Of a stretch of DNA of 51,250 nt, positions 27,201-35,756 are shown piece by piece. The stretch is taken from assembly GCA_031383555.1 (NCBI GenBank), contig JANMZR010000100.1, forward strand, positions 1-51,250, given 5' to 3'. This DNA is from JANMZR01 sp031383555 (lineage in GTDB: Bacteria; Bacteroidota; Bacteroidia; Cytophagales; Spirosomataceae). Made by a program: the position numbers and the translations under genes. Each line of letters starts with the position of its first letter. Position 1 is the stretch's first letter. Below the pieces are notes generated by a model. The model was not told the DNA's origin, made no database searches, and was given only the letters and a program-made list of their open reading frames with translations.

Positions 27201-27779
27201 TGTCGCAAAATTAGTTTTTAATTGTTCCCAAGCATCAATGCATTGGCAAAACCCAATACCAGATGCCAATTTCACCCTTCGCATATTACGTAAGCGGGTA
27301 GTAGTATCTGGCCCACCGAGGGCTACCTCAAACAGAGAACTGTCTTCAGTGGCAGAAATGGCTTGTTGCCAAGCTTCCATGTACACCAAATCGTATTGTA
27401 CTTTTCCAACAAAAATTGGTGCTAAACTGGAGGATATTTTCTGCTGTAGCCAATCTTTTTGAAGCCGGAAAGTTTCTTTTGTTTCAAGGTCCAATTTGAG
27501 CCCACCCAAATACATGGTGCCAGGCTCAATATCAAAATTAATAAGGTTTGGATTGCCCGATGAGTCAAGATCCAACCTCAAGTTTTCGATATGAAAGCCA
27601 TCATCGGGTGTACCATAAGGCCCAATAATGTCAATCAGCGATTCTTTTCGCTCAAACTCCGCAATGCGCTTATCTTCATTCCAGTCATCGTCAGTAAGTA
27701 CACGGCCTTGCTGCATGCGAGCACTTGCGTAGTGTTTTTTCGCATCAAAATTTATTCTTGAGATATCAAATGTTCCCAT
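24273..27779 (-). CDS. DUF6519 / right-handed beta-helix protein, candidate fibre or tail-surface protein of the injection system
   Basis: 1168 aa. It opens with FDISRINFDAKKHYASARMQQGRVLTDDDWNE, the signature of DUF6519 proteins found in eCIS loci. Residues about 470-1000 carry the NNxI/NxI-type ladder of a pectate-lyase-like beta-helix (FDTIQEAIDNLPLNGGKICVLPG, then repeated ENxIxxG strands). An Asp-Pro-rich linker (DPNDPRDPGDPNGGDPFD, residues about 655-675) interrupts the helix. The family's role is not established; its position after the baseplate genes fits a peripheral baseplate or fibre-like component. The gene starts 4 bp after the 746-aa protein's stop, indicating co-translation. 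Confidence 0.85.
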   Translation of the reverse strand: MGTFDISRINFDAKKHYASARMQQGRVLTDDDWNEDKRIAEFERKESLIDIIGPYGTPDDGFHIENLRLDLDSSGNPNLINFDIEPGTMYLGGLKLDLETKETFRLQKDWLQQKISSSLAPIFVGKVQYDLVYMEAWQQAISATEDSSLFEVALGGPDTTTRLRNMRRVKLASGIGFCQCIDAWEQLKTNFATNNLGKINADYERIADNKLRVTFANNALPEDLCTPNAAGGYLGAENQAIRVQLFDETSFTWGFDNSAPFYRVAVAADKVTVTMLTEPKDQYHWPLSNQIVEILPWSSALSNGEKVAALSGHLSKVNASYNPDTGQFTMQAALAAAFGQEWKSRADKGELDNQNPEEYFYMRVWNRGSDMTSAPNIPFVSGTAVALGNTGLEITISGTDRQSNDYWVIAARPETPNRVVPWELETGIKAHGIRRYYAPLAVIKWTLGPNNNVIGEIIHDCRKKFHPLTEQECCCTFTVGDGKTSHGDFDTIQEAIDNLPLNGGKICVLPGIHYAQVRIVNKRQIRITGCGDQSIVLPIEKGERLAENIFLIQNSQKIQIDSLTIVSLNGICIAAIDDPKLKIVSENIKINENNIIAGIHAIYIQMNEDIGGDNHISILYNKIGIIDTDKGKVAIFSVADGVLIERNRIVLIAAPNRDPNDPRDPGDPNGGDPFDPCKDPDIIARNGFSMTFIVYNLVKYVTIYYPISKFEKKYAALGGIQIGGTSERVRILENEIIGGKGNGITLGHVHSDAKYDFKAVSSNYQYSPLYEISIEGNHILEMGLSGISTLLNIGNDITYVFIDDLTIYRNLIRGCVHQLSGLDNQKELDTFWSFGGIVLNDCTDAKVQENRIEENGQILGAPICGVFVFFGEEIDVSTNLIFNNGLPIIEDDTNTIKGNRGGVVIKMTSLIGILQKIKDGSEIPFFDGIPSVKIHDNIVVQPCGFALYLIAFGPVSVVSNQFTSLGRDPKNVQSFLASTVFLFNLGVSKDLFVLLFANLANSSKNYAAMATNPSFQKAFKALQYLPNGKVMFTGNQSTLDMRYPSSNISFSSQLIASLDDVAFNTNQTELAGFLSVMKEEFTFDAVFFNTVLFGVSVRSNDNRFSDGFTFTLYSLLSYGLMNTATGNQSTHCLNVIGAKKEKNSNIVLIDDLCKDKEDQIAGRMGVNN

Positions 27780-27783
27780 GGGT

Positions 27784-30024
27784 TTATGTTTTATTTATGA
27801 AAATCGGTATGAGGCCAAACGGCATGTATTCATCTATTTTATTTTTTAATCCATCCAATTTAATAGGGTTCAATAGGCTTGAAAATGCCCCTATTTCTGA
27901 GCCATTTTCGGCTCCACGGTTCAGATTGGTTGGTGAAGTGTCAGATAGTTGTGCATAACCCGTTTCGCCAAACTTTCGTGAGATAAACCAGTGGTTGGTG
28001 TCAGTTTCAAACAGGAAACTTTCGTAGGGCCTTGGTAATCTGGAAACTTTGGGTGCAGCACTAAATCTGAAACATCCGTTTTGTGTATCAACTACGTTTA
28101 CCAAGCTTGTAATAAGAGCTTCTGAGGCTTCTAATCGGTGCAAATCGGCTTTCCCAAAGATTGTGGATTGATTGATGATGGTTTTTCCTGTATTTATTTC
28201 CAATGCATTTATAGTATTATTAATAGAATGAACAATTGAATCTTTAATGGATGATTCTTCAATAATCCCTGCATTTTGAATTCGAATTGGCCCCAAAATA
28301 CTTGATTCTACACATAGGTTTTCAACATGGCCTTCAATTATGAGTTGAATTGGGTGAATGGTTTCACCCCGCAAATTCAAACTTCCACCAGGATCGAGGG
28401 TACAAGATTTGATGGTAACGCACTCAAAGTCACCTCTTAAGATAATTCTCGCTACCACATTTCCAATGGCACCAATCCATAACCCATCCAAAGTAATCGA
28501 CGAATTGCTATTTGCCCCAGAGTTCAATATCCAATCACCAGTCAACGCCAAATAAGGCCTTTGTTTGGTTTTCGATTGAAAATGCATATTCACAATTCCT
28601 GTTTTTGATGCAATGGGTCCGTAGGTTTTACTATCATCTATTTGGGTAATTCCATTATTTGATAAATTGGCATTAGTTATTGTACCACCGCCAGATATTC
28701 CTGGTAACGACTCTACTATCCAAGGCCTATCATAAGTGCCAGCACCAATATTTGCAGCAAAACCATAATGATAGGCGGTGAAAATAATACTGTTAGCTGG
28801 AATCGCATTTTTAAACATAAATCGCCCTTTTTCAGCATCAATGGCAAGGTCTTTATTTATTGTTGCGGGAAAAGGTTGCAGATTGGCTACGGTAATTTGT
28901 TCAGTTGTAAAGATTTTAGAAGGTGCCTCAAAGCCAACAACTATTGAATTTTTATCCAAAGGATTTAACAAAGATGTGCCTGCATCAGGCAACAAAATAC
29001 TTTTGCCACAATCGGCAGAAAGTGAAAAAGCCAACAATGGTTGAAATATTGCAGAGGAAAGTATTTGGGCTTTTGCAGCTGGAGGAAATGAATTTATGAT
29101 ATTGGTTAAACTAATCTCATTTTTGAAAAAAAGGCCGGCAATTTTTCTTAATTCAACCTCTGAAGCTACCGATAAACCCAACAGAATAAGTTTTTGAATG
29201 GTAGCCTCATCAATAAAATAAACAGAATGCCCCAAAAGGCGACATGGAATTGGAGCGGGTAATTCGGCCTCTGCTGCAGAACGCCATGCATCCCAATCGG
29301 CTGACCGCCTCGATTTGCCAAAAAGTGGAATATCCCTTCCTGATGGATCGAATGTAAAAGTTCTATTATTTGTACCCACAAACGGTGTAGTACTGACAGC
29401 TTCGTATGCTTTTAAACGATACAAATAAAAAGCCAATTTCGGAATCGCATAACGACCATTTAAACCATTGTGGCGACGTACATCGTTTGTATGAAAATAT
29501 TCCTCAAACGGGCCGTTGGTTAATTCACTAGCACGTTGGTTGCGCAAATCGGCAGAGCCTCCAGGTAAAGTTCCTGAATATTTACCAGCCAATGTTTCAG
29601 GAAAAGCATCCAAGCCATGGCGGTAACGGGCAAGCTTCAAAAACTGCTCAACCAATTTACCTTCCCAGCCCGAAATATCATTGATTAATTCTTCTAAAAT
29701 ACGGGGCGTACCTTTTCTTCGTCGGTAATAAATAGTTTTTGCAACATCGATTCTGCGACCTCTTTTATTTTGAGCTGATAGTAATCGAGTGGCCACCAGA
29801 TCGCCAATATAAGGTACAGCCCATTCGTTGCAAAGCTCAATAAATTGGTCATCCCAGAGGGCGTCTTGGCTACGTCGTAAAATGGCGGCTTGCTTTGCAA
29901 GTACCTGAACTACAGCCCTAAGCACACCAGACTCTTCTGCTAGACCGTCTTCATGGCGGTAAATTGAGGGTATTGCTTCCCAAAGTTTTTCCGTATAATA
30001 AAGTTCAAATTGATCGTTTGCCAT
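27784..30024 (-). CDS. eCIS tail protein with gpI-like N-terminus and beta-helix C-terminus
   Basis: 746 aa. The N-terminus (YYTEKLWEAIPSIYRHED ... RRRKGTPRILEELINDISGW) resembles the phage tail protein I / baseplate-attachment module. Residues about 450-640 are strand-rich with IxIxxxxxGxLxLR-like turns. The C-terminus (SRKFGETGYAQLS, then GAENGSEIGAFSSLL and EYMPFGLIPIFI) is a motif set that recurs in eCIS proteins of this position. It may connect the wedge proteins upstream (gpJ-type pair) to the outer DUF6519 protein downstream. Gene order supports a baseplate-periphery role. The particular function is inferred. Confidence 0.8.
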   Translation of the reverse strand: MANDQFELYYTEKLWEAIPSIYRHEDGLAEESGVLRAVVQVLAKQAAILRRSQDALWDDQFIELCNEWAVPYIGDLVATRLLSAQNKRGRRIDVAKTIYYRRRKGTPRILEELINDISGWEGKLVEQFLKLARYRHGLDAFPETLAGKYSGTLPGGSADLRNQRASELTNGPFEEYFHTNDVRRHNGLNGRYAIPKLAFYLYRLKAYEAVSTTPFVGTNNRTFTFDPSGRDIPLFGKSRRSADWDAWRSAAEAELPAPIPCRLLGHSVYFIDEATIQKLILLGLSVASEVELRKIAGLFFKNEISLTNIINSFPPAAKAQILSSAIFQPLLAFSLSADCGKSILLPDAGTSLLNPLDKNSIVVGFEAPSKIFTTEQITVANLQPFPATINKDLAIDAEKGRFMFKNAIPANSIIFTAYHYGFAANIGAGTYDRPWIVESLPGISGGGTITNANLSNNGITQIDDSKTYGPIASKTGIVNMHFQSKTKQRPYLALTGDWILNSGANSNSSITLDGLWIGAIGNVVARIILRGDFECVTIKSCTLDPGGSLNLRGETIHPIQLIIEGHVENLCVESSILGPIRIQNAGIIEESSIKDSIVHSINNTINALEINTGKTIINQSTIFGKADLHRLEASEALITSLVNVVDTQNGCFRFSAAPKVSRLPRPYESFLFETDTNHWFISRKFGETGYAQLSDTSPTNLNRGAENGSEIGAFSSLLNPIKLDGLKNKIDEYMPFGLIPIFINKT

Positions 30025-30093
30025 GGCTTTTGAAACAAGAAGTTCGTTCTTATCAGTTTTTTGTTTTAAGGATAAATTAAATAAATAATGAAT

Positions 30094-32547
30094 TTATCCT
30101 ATTCCGTTTATTTCAAGGTTTCCATTTTCAATATCAAAGTAATATCCCATGCCAGGTACAATGGCATAATTATCAAAATTTCGTGAATCAATCAAAATGC
30201 TTTGCACGGTTTCTGTACCTTCAATATTGAGTACAGCTTCAAAGATTTGGCTTCTAAATAATGGGAATCCTATTCCAATATTTTCTGGTGCCAAAAGGCC
30301 ATTTTCAATATCCAAAAGTGAGCTTCGAAGTGTAGCCAGCACATCAGCTTCAAGATACCGTGGGTCTATTTTTACATTCAACGAAATAAATAAAGGCTTT
30401 GATTGGGCGTTTTCAACCGTAATTGGTGTAGACGGATCGGCATAACCACGTATTTTTTGAGAAAGAGATGGCGCTAAATTGGGGTCGCCAATATAATAAA
30501 TATGGGCAGTTGCCCTTTGTTTGTTTTTATCCCATCGCCATTCAGATTCGACACCACGCACTCCAGGAAAGCTGGCCGCCAAAGCCTCCATATCTTTCAT
30601 TGACACTACCCTACCTAATATTAATGCCGATTTTGGTGCATATTTTCTAAGATTTTCAACAGCTTCAGCATCAGCTCCACCATAAGCCTGCAGCACATTT
30701 TTTACACTTTGAAGGCCTTTTACGGGCTTAGCAATTTGATTGACCGAACCTGCCGGAGGTATAGCTGCCTCAGCTCCAAAGCGATAATTGCAAATAATAT
30801 TATCCGTGCCCGATGGCAATCTTTGACCACGAATTCCATCCCCAAAAGTAATGAGTGATTCGCTCTCATCATTTTGCCTTACTATGTATATTTGTTCATT
30901 TTCAGTTTTTCCATAAAAATTAGGAACCTCAGTCCATTTTATTCCACTTACATAAACTGTCAGCGTGTTTTTTACACCTAAATCATTTTCAGAAGTAGGC
31001 GAATTATAATAAGAAAGCGGTTTCTTTTTCAATTTGAAAGTTTGATTGGCCAAAGCTGCATTGCCCGATCCCATTTTTTCATTAAAAACAGATTCGCCCC
31101 GAATTGCTGTAATTACATTACCAAAAGCCTCAACTGGTAAAGTTAATGCGTTTATCCAGCCGCTATCTTGATCGATTAAAAGCTTATTTTGGTCATAATC
31201 TAGGCTACCACCAATCTGAACCCCAAAGGTGTTTTTGTCTTTTAGCAAGAAATTGAATGACTCATAATCCTCTACAGGTTTTTCTATTTTATTGGTTAAA
31301 AACAAAGGATCATTTGGCATTAATGCATTGTTTGGTTCATCGATCATATTGCCGATATTTTGCATACCAAAATAAACCGTAATACCCCCCAAATGAGCAG
31401 AATTCCAATTTTGTGAACCTGTATTTTTTCTATCGGCAGCATTTACGTCAGCATCCAATGTAAGCAAAGTAAAGGGTGCCACAACAGATGGCATGTTAAA
31501 ATTTGTCCCATTCACGGTGATTGAACTTGTAGGTATGGTGGTTTTCATGATAGAACTTACCTGATTTACCTTGTACCACCTTTTATCATTTTGATAAACC
31601 ATCATAATATAATCCCCAGCATTGATTTGGGCAGATAAAATATTGAGGGTAATATTGGTAGTATTAATTGTATTTGCGGTATCATTTAAAGTCCACAAGC
31701 TCGCATTCAAGTTAGGTTTGAGAAGCTGGATATTGCTTAAATTAGTACCTGCTAATAATTTTGTGGTAGATCCAAAGCGAAGTTTATTATAAGTTTTACC
31801 ATCAATGCCAATAATTTTTTCTAAAACCCTTGCTTTCTCGGCACTATTTTGTGCAGAATCAATTTTGTTTAAAACTAAAAGTAAATCATCTTCCTTAATT
31901 TCGCCTTTAAGATTAACCAATACTGAGCTGGGGTTATTGGTCACAATTTTGCCATAATGTGGCGCAGTAATATTGAATTTGTTGGTAAGGCTGTGAACGA
32001 AAGTGTCGTTTTCTAATTCAAAAACTTGTGGTGGATTACCTTCAAATGCTGTAGATCGAAATGCTGTGCCAATAGGTAATTTCAGTTGTAACCTGCCCTC
32101 GGCAATGGCAACAAGCGTTACTGTGGAGCCAACTGCAGGCCTAGGAATATAACCCAAAAGGGCAACCAATTTACGGAGGTTAGGCCTTAAATAGCTGGTT
32201 CTCAGGTAAGATTCGTTGGCTAAAACCTGGTCATAGAAGCTGAGTGAATCACAAATATAAGCCCACATTTCCAAAAGCATAATGCCAAGATCATCCTTGT
32301 CTCTTGCTCTCCAATTGGTTAGGGGTTTTAAAGTTACGAGTACATTATTTTGATCAATGATTTCAACTTCTTGCTCTTTAATAGACTTTAACATGGCCCT
32401 ACGAAACTCGGGGAATGTAGCAATTTGCCGAGGTAATTTATCCAACGCCGCACCTATACTTAAAGGTTCGGGATGGATAAATTGGTCACATTGACAGGCG
32501 TATTGCAAGCCTGTTTCATTTTTATTAGCACAATGGATACAGCTCAT
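30094..32547 (-). CDS. gpJ-type baseplate wedge protein (Afp12-like)
   Basis: 817 aa. A gpJ-like core sits in the last 350 residues (LVTFGDGIRGQRLPSGTDNIICNYRFGAEA-like stretch, then YAPKSALILGRVVSMKDMEALAASFPGVRGVESEW). A Cys-rich start (CIHCANKNETGLQYACQCDQF) could bind zinc, which is unusual for a wedge protein. It overlaps the preceding wedge gene by 4 bp (32544-32547), a coupled pair matching the two wedge proteins of contractile baseplates. It should form the spokes between the central hub and the sheath base. Assignment as the Afp12 counterpart rather than Afp11 is by order only. Confidence 0.85.
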   Translation of the reverse strand: MSCIHCANKNETGLQYACQCDQFIHPEPLSIGAALDKLPRQIATFPEFRRAMLKSIKEQEVEIIDQNNVLVTLKPLTNWRARDKDDLGIMLLEMWAYICDSLSFYDQVLANESYLRTSYLRPNLRKLVALLGYIPRPAVGSTVTLVAIAEGRLQLKLPIGTAFRSTAFEGNPPQVFELENDTFVHSLTNKFNITAPHYGKIVTNNPSSVLVNLKGEIKEDDLLLVLNKIDSAQNSAEKARVLEKIIGIDGKTYNKLRFGSTTKLLAGTNLSNIQLLKPNLNASLWTLNDTANTINTTNITLNILSAQINAGDYIMMVYQNDKRWYKVNQVSSIMKTTIPTSSITVNGTNFNMPSVVAPFTLLTLDADVNAADRKNTGSQNWNSAHLGGITVYFGMQNIGNMIDEPNNALMPNDPLFLTNKIEKPVEDYESFNFLLKDKNTFGVQIGGSLDYDQNKLLIDQDSGWINALTLPVEAFGNVITAIRGESVFNEKMGSGNAALANQTFKLKKKPLSYYNSPTSENDLGVKNTLTVYVSGIKWTEVPNFYGKTENEQIYIVRQNDESESLITFGDGIRGQRLPSGTDNIICNYRFGAEAAIPPAGSVNQIAKPVKGLQSVKNVLQAYGGADAEAVENLRKYAPKSALILGRVVSMKDMEALAASFPGVRGVESEWRWDKNKQRATAHIYYIGDPNLAPSLSQKIRGYADPSTPITVENAQSKPLFISLNVKIDPRYLEADVLATLRSSLLDIENGLLAPENIGIGFPLFRSQIFEAVLNIEGTETVQSILIDSRNFDNYAIVPGMGYYFDIENGNLEINGIG

Positions 32548-34940
32548 AGTCCTCCGTGAGTATAAATATTTAAGGTTCCTCTTTCAGGATGCAAAGGGTC
32601 GCTGGCAATTCTGATAATTGAATTTATACCAGGATCATAAGATAGTTCGGTGAAATCTCGCCAGCCAAACCATGCCCTTCTCCTAAAAGTAATTTCTTCG
32701 ACAGCTTTTACACCTGGAACTGCCTGAATAGCTGCCTCAAGAGTCGATCGCTCCAAAAATGTACCGAATGTAAAGCGATCGGGTGAAAAATAACCTTCAA
32801 TTGGTCTGATGCCATTTTTACCTAATAGGGCAATTAGTACCCGCTCTTTCACATCGCCAGGATAGGAATCAGCTGATACGCAAACTTTTATTTTCAAGTC
32901 AATATTTGCATAAATTGGATCCAACACATTCACTTCTCGCCCCGCCTGTCGAAATCGATTCATTTGGTTGGTTAAGTCAATTCTTTCTGCGGATTCTAAA
33001 ATAGCTTTGCCTTTCGGATCGGGCGTTACAAAAGCTGTAAGCCAACTGCCTGTCCATCGAAACGCAGCGCCGGCTTTTTGCACCCAAGGCAATCGTTCGG
33101 CAGCTTCGGCATAGTCTTCAGGGCGAACGGCACGGTAGGTTAAAGAGCGAAATGCTTCAGGTGCCAATTGCCTCAACTCACTTACCGTTTCTGGGTCAAA
33201 GCCACCCGCTGCTGTTATTGGATTGGTAATTGTAACTCCCCCAAATGATGTATTCACTATTGTATTGGCGGCCACATTACTTCTTCGTGTGCCACCAAGC
33301 CTATATTTCACTCGGAAAGCAGTATCGGGACTTGGTATATGGCCAAATTCTCCATCTCCAAAACGGATTGTAACTCCAGCATTCATGGCATAATCTTGAT
33401 GTTCGAATTCCTTCCCAATGCGCTGATAACCAGCGACTCGCTGCCAAGTGCCGTCTTCAAGTGTATAATCTTTTGATAATGGGTTTGAAGAAACTATGCC
33501 AACCAAGGTGTTTTTATAGTCCCAATTTTGAGGAATTGCTTTTGGCTGCCAGGTATTGGCAACAAAATCAACCTCCTCTAGAAAAATTTCTGGAGCATTA
33601 AAAGTATGTGGATTATCCCCCAAATAAACCAATTGTTGGGTCTGGGAATTGGGCAAGGTATATAAGTAGGTTTCGGAGTTGTCGTGGCCAATTCTATTTA
33701 CACTTCCTTTTTCTGGAAAAATAGATACTAAGGATTTATCCACAATAAATACTTTCTCATGAGTGATACCGGCAGTGGCTGGCACCATATTTCCTCTTAT
33801 TACTAAAATTGTTAAGTCAAATTCGAATTGCAAAGCCTGGGTTTGCTCCCAAACAATATGTGTGATATTGACGTTGAAAACTGGATCCGTGGTATCGATA
33901 ATTTCAACTAATTTTACCATTTGAGCTCTTGGTGTTTGAGCAGGATCAGTTGGTTTAGTTTGTATTAAAACCCATTTTCCGACAGGCAAAAGTGCTGATT
34001 GGTGACCAATAATGTATAATTCGGTCGTGCCAACTGGTAGGCAGGTTTCGTCTTCGTCCCAAATATGTGGAAAAAGCTCATTTATTAAGGCATTCACAGA
34101 GTAGGTTTTTCCTAATAATGCATCTAAAAATTTTTCGCCAATTTCAAAATCAATTTTTGTATTGTCATCACTTAATGCAAACACATTGGTTCCTGCGGGC
34201 ATGAGTAATATGCCTGAAGTTACGTTCACATCAATCCAAGTTTTTGCACCCAACCCATCGTGCATTTGGTAGTCAATGAGGCGTGCATGCTTCCGGATTG
34301 AGCGCCTTTGAGAAGCGGTTTCTAAATAGGCTTCCCGACTCACACGGTCTTGATAATAAGCCATTTCATCACCGATGGCACTCATTAACTCGGCCATCAT
34401 TATTCCGGCATCGGCCTCTAATCGATCGGTCCAATCGGGGTAGCGTAAGGAAGCAAAATCTAATAATGCCTTTCGATAACTCCAGAAGTCACGGGCTAAA
34501 TAGTCAATGGGGAAATCAACCAATTCGTCAGGTGGGCAATCACGATCTTGTGGGGCACAATCTAAATCGGAAGGGCAGTTTGCTTTAAAACTAAAAGAAA
34601 TATCGTTGAAAAAAGGGTCGAGTCTGGCATCCTCAATTTTGAATTTGTATAATGTAAAATCACCAATCACCTTAGTTTTTAGTTGCAGTACATCTTGATT
34701 ATTGATGGTTGTCCAGCCAATTAAAGTCTCAACTTCAATGATTGGCAATTCGGTTTCTTCACTATAAATTAATATATCATCAGCCGAGATTGTCCCAGGT
34801 AGTGGCATATCCATAGTGGTTACTTTTCTGAGAAAATAAACATCGAGCCTTCGTTGGTCGGCATATACATAAATAAAGTCGATACCCGTTACGAGGCTTT
34901 GTGATAAAAGTACAGGAATACGATCAGGTGCAGCGCTCAT
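32544..34940 (-). CDS. gpJ-type baseplate wedge protein (Afp11-like)
   Basis: 798 aa. The gpJ family core is clear: DYLARDFWSYRKALLDFASLRYPDWTDR near 155, MMAELMSAIGDEMAYYQDR near 185, IRFGDGEFGHIP near 550, and LAPEAFRSLTYRAVRPEDYAEAAERLPWV near 620. A phage/eCIS baseplate wedge needs two such proteins, and this one and the next gene are that pair. It overlaps gp25 by 4 bp (34937-34940) and the next wedge by 4 bp (32544-32547), so the three are translationally coupled. Confidence 0.88.
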   Translation of the reverse strand: MSAAPDRIPVLLSQSLVTGIDFIYVYADQRRLDVYFLRKVTTMDMPLPGTISADDILIYSEETELPIIEVETLIGWTTINNQDVLQLKTKVIGDFTLYKFKIEDARLDPFFNDISFSFKANCPSDLDCAPQDRDCPPDELVDFPIDYLARDFWSYRKALLDFASLRYPDWTDRLEADAGIMMAELMSAIGDEMAYYQDRVSREAYLETASQRRSIRKHARLIDYQMHDGLGAKTWIDVNVTSGILLMPAGTNVFALSDDNTKIDFEIGEKFLDALLGKTYSVNALINELFPHIWDEDETCLPVGTTELYIIGHQSALLPVGKWVLIQTKPTDPAQTPRAQMVKLVEIIDTTDPVFNVNITHIVWEQTQALQFEFDLTILVIRGNMVPATAGITHEKVFIVDKSLVSIFPEKGSVNRIGHDNSETYLYTLPNSQTQQLVYLGDNPHTFNAPEIFLEEVDFVANTWQPKAIPQNWDYKNTLVGIVSSNPLSKDYTLEDGTWQRVAGYQRIGKEFEHQDYAMNAGVTIRFGDGEFGHIPSPDTAFRVKYRLGGTRRSNVAANTIVNTSFGGVTITNPITAAGGFDPETVSELRQLAPEAFRSLTYRAVRPEDYAEAAERLPWVQKAGAAFRWTGSWLTAFVTPDPKGKAILESAERIDLTNQMNRFRQAGREVNVLDPIYANIDLKIKVCVSADSYPGDVKERVLIALLGKNGIRPIEGYFSPDRFTFGTFLERSTLEAAIQAVPGVKAVEEITFRRRAWFGWRDFTELSYDPGINSIIRIASDPLHPERGTLNIYTHGGL

Positions 34941-35314
34941 ATCGTTAATTCTAGGTTTAAATACCTGCGTTCTTGTCGAGCTCGCAAAATATATACAATT
35001 TTTATTTCTAACCTTTCGTCAATAGTAAGTACTTGTACATCAAGTACTTCAATCAAAGTTCCCAACCAACGATCCAAAGCTTGGTTTATCATCACCTGGC
35101 TAAGGTTTGCAGTTACATCACTGTTAGGTGCAAAAACCATTCGTCTAATTCCACAACCAAAATCTGGACGATTCACCCTTTCTCCAGGATTTGTAAATAA
35201 TACTTGTTTGATCATTTGCTCAACATGTTTGGCATAATTGGCTTCTTCAGCCATTGTTCCTATGCCTTTATCAATTGCAAATGGGTATTTAATACTATGT
35301 ATGGCTGTTTCCAT
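34937..35314 (-). CDS. gp25-like baseplate protein (Afp9-type)
   Basis: 125 aa, the size of the gpW/gp25 family. YAKHVEQMIKQVLFTNPGERVNRPDFGCGIRRMVF carries the conserved PGER-x(2)-RPxFG motif. gp25 proteins sit at the base of the sheath and start its polymerisation in phage T4, T6SS and eCIS. Overlap of 4 bp with the following wedge gene shows coupled translation. Confidence 0.93.
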   Translation of the reverse strand: METAIHSIKYPFAIDKGIGTMAEEANYAKHVEQMIKQVLFTNPGERVNRPDFGCGIRRMVFAPNSDVTANLSQVMINQALDRWLGTLIEVLDVQVLTIDERLEIKIVYILRARQERRYLNLELTI

Positions 35315-35355
35315 AATTTAATATTTAAATTTTTTAATAGGGATGTAAAATATTT

Positions 35356-35643
35356 TTACAAATATTTTATGGTGTCAATACTTGTTACTTCCCCTTCGGC
35401 GGTATTTACACTTACATCGGTTGTGGTTACATTAAAAGCGCCATGATTTTGTTCTAAATGTAAGACTACACCTCTGGCAATGGCTATAAAAAGTAACCTC
35501 ATTTGATCATTCGTTTGCGGCACGGGTGCACCGCCCATTACAAAAGGCCACTCTTTCAAAAATGCTTGCTCCATGGCCTCCGCCATACTTCCTGAATACC
35601 CTGATGGGTCAATAGGGTGCTTAGTTCCTGCTTTTAGCGGCAT
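35356..35643 (-). CDS. Small conserved-looking eCIS protein of unknown function (95 aa)
   Basis: 95 aa, in the slot between the spike and gp25 where Afp-type clusters carry the PAAR tip. The sequence does not look like a PAAR protein: there are no PAAR motifs or His/Cys ligands at its end. Readable features are MAEAMEQAFLKEWPF and MRLLFIAIARGVVLHLEQN, amphipathic helices, then a beta-strand tail. I recall similar small proteins from other eCIS loci, but cannot search to confirm. It starts 113 bp after the spike gene, beyond two stem-loops, and stops 42 bp before gp25. Confidence 0.7.
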   Translation of the reverse strand: MPLKAGTKHPIDPSGYSGSMAEAMEQAFLKEWPFVMGGAPVPQTNDQMRLLFIAIARGVVLHLEQNHGAFNVTTTDVSVNTAEGEVTSIDTIKYL

Positions 35644-35682
35644 AATGTTATTTTAGTTTTTTTCAAATTAGATGTCGATGAG

Positions 35683-35726
35683 AACTCCGACCTCGGGAGT
35701 TGATGGTTGGATTTGAGAATCCAACC
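35683..35726 (-). repeat. Two adjacent stem-loops between the spike and 95-aa genes
   Basis: GGTTGGATT-TGAG-AATCCAACC (35705-35726) is a perfect 9-bp stem with a 4-nt loop. Next to it AACTCC (35683-35688) pairs with GGAGTT (35696-35701). No T-run follows on either strand, so this is not an ordinary terminator. It sits between coding regions of one operon and could adjust mRNA decay or translation, or be a mobile short palindromic repeat. Confidence 0.65.
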
Positions 35727-35756
35727 ACACATTACGAAAGTATCCATCTTCACAAT

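Noticed and set aside
35705..35726. Perfect stem-loop as an intrinsic terminator within the operon
   Set aside because: Neither strand has a T-run after the stem, and the following gene is part of the same contiguous array.
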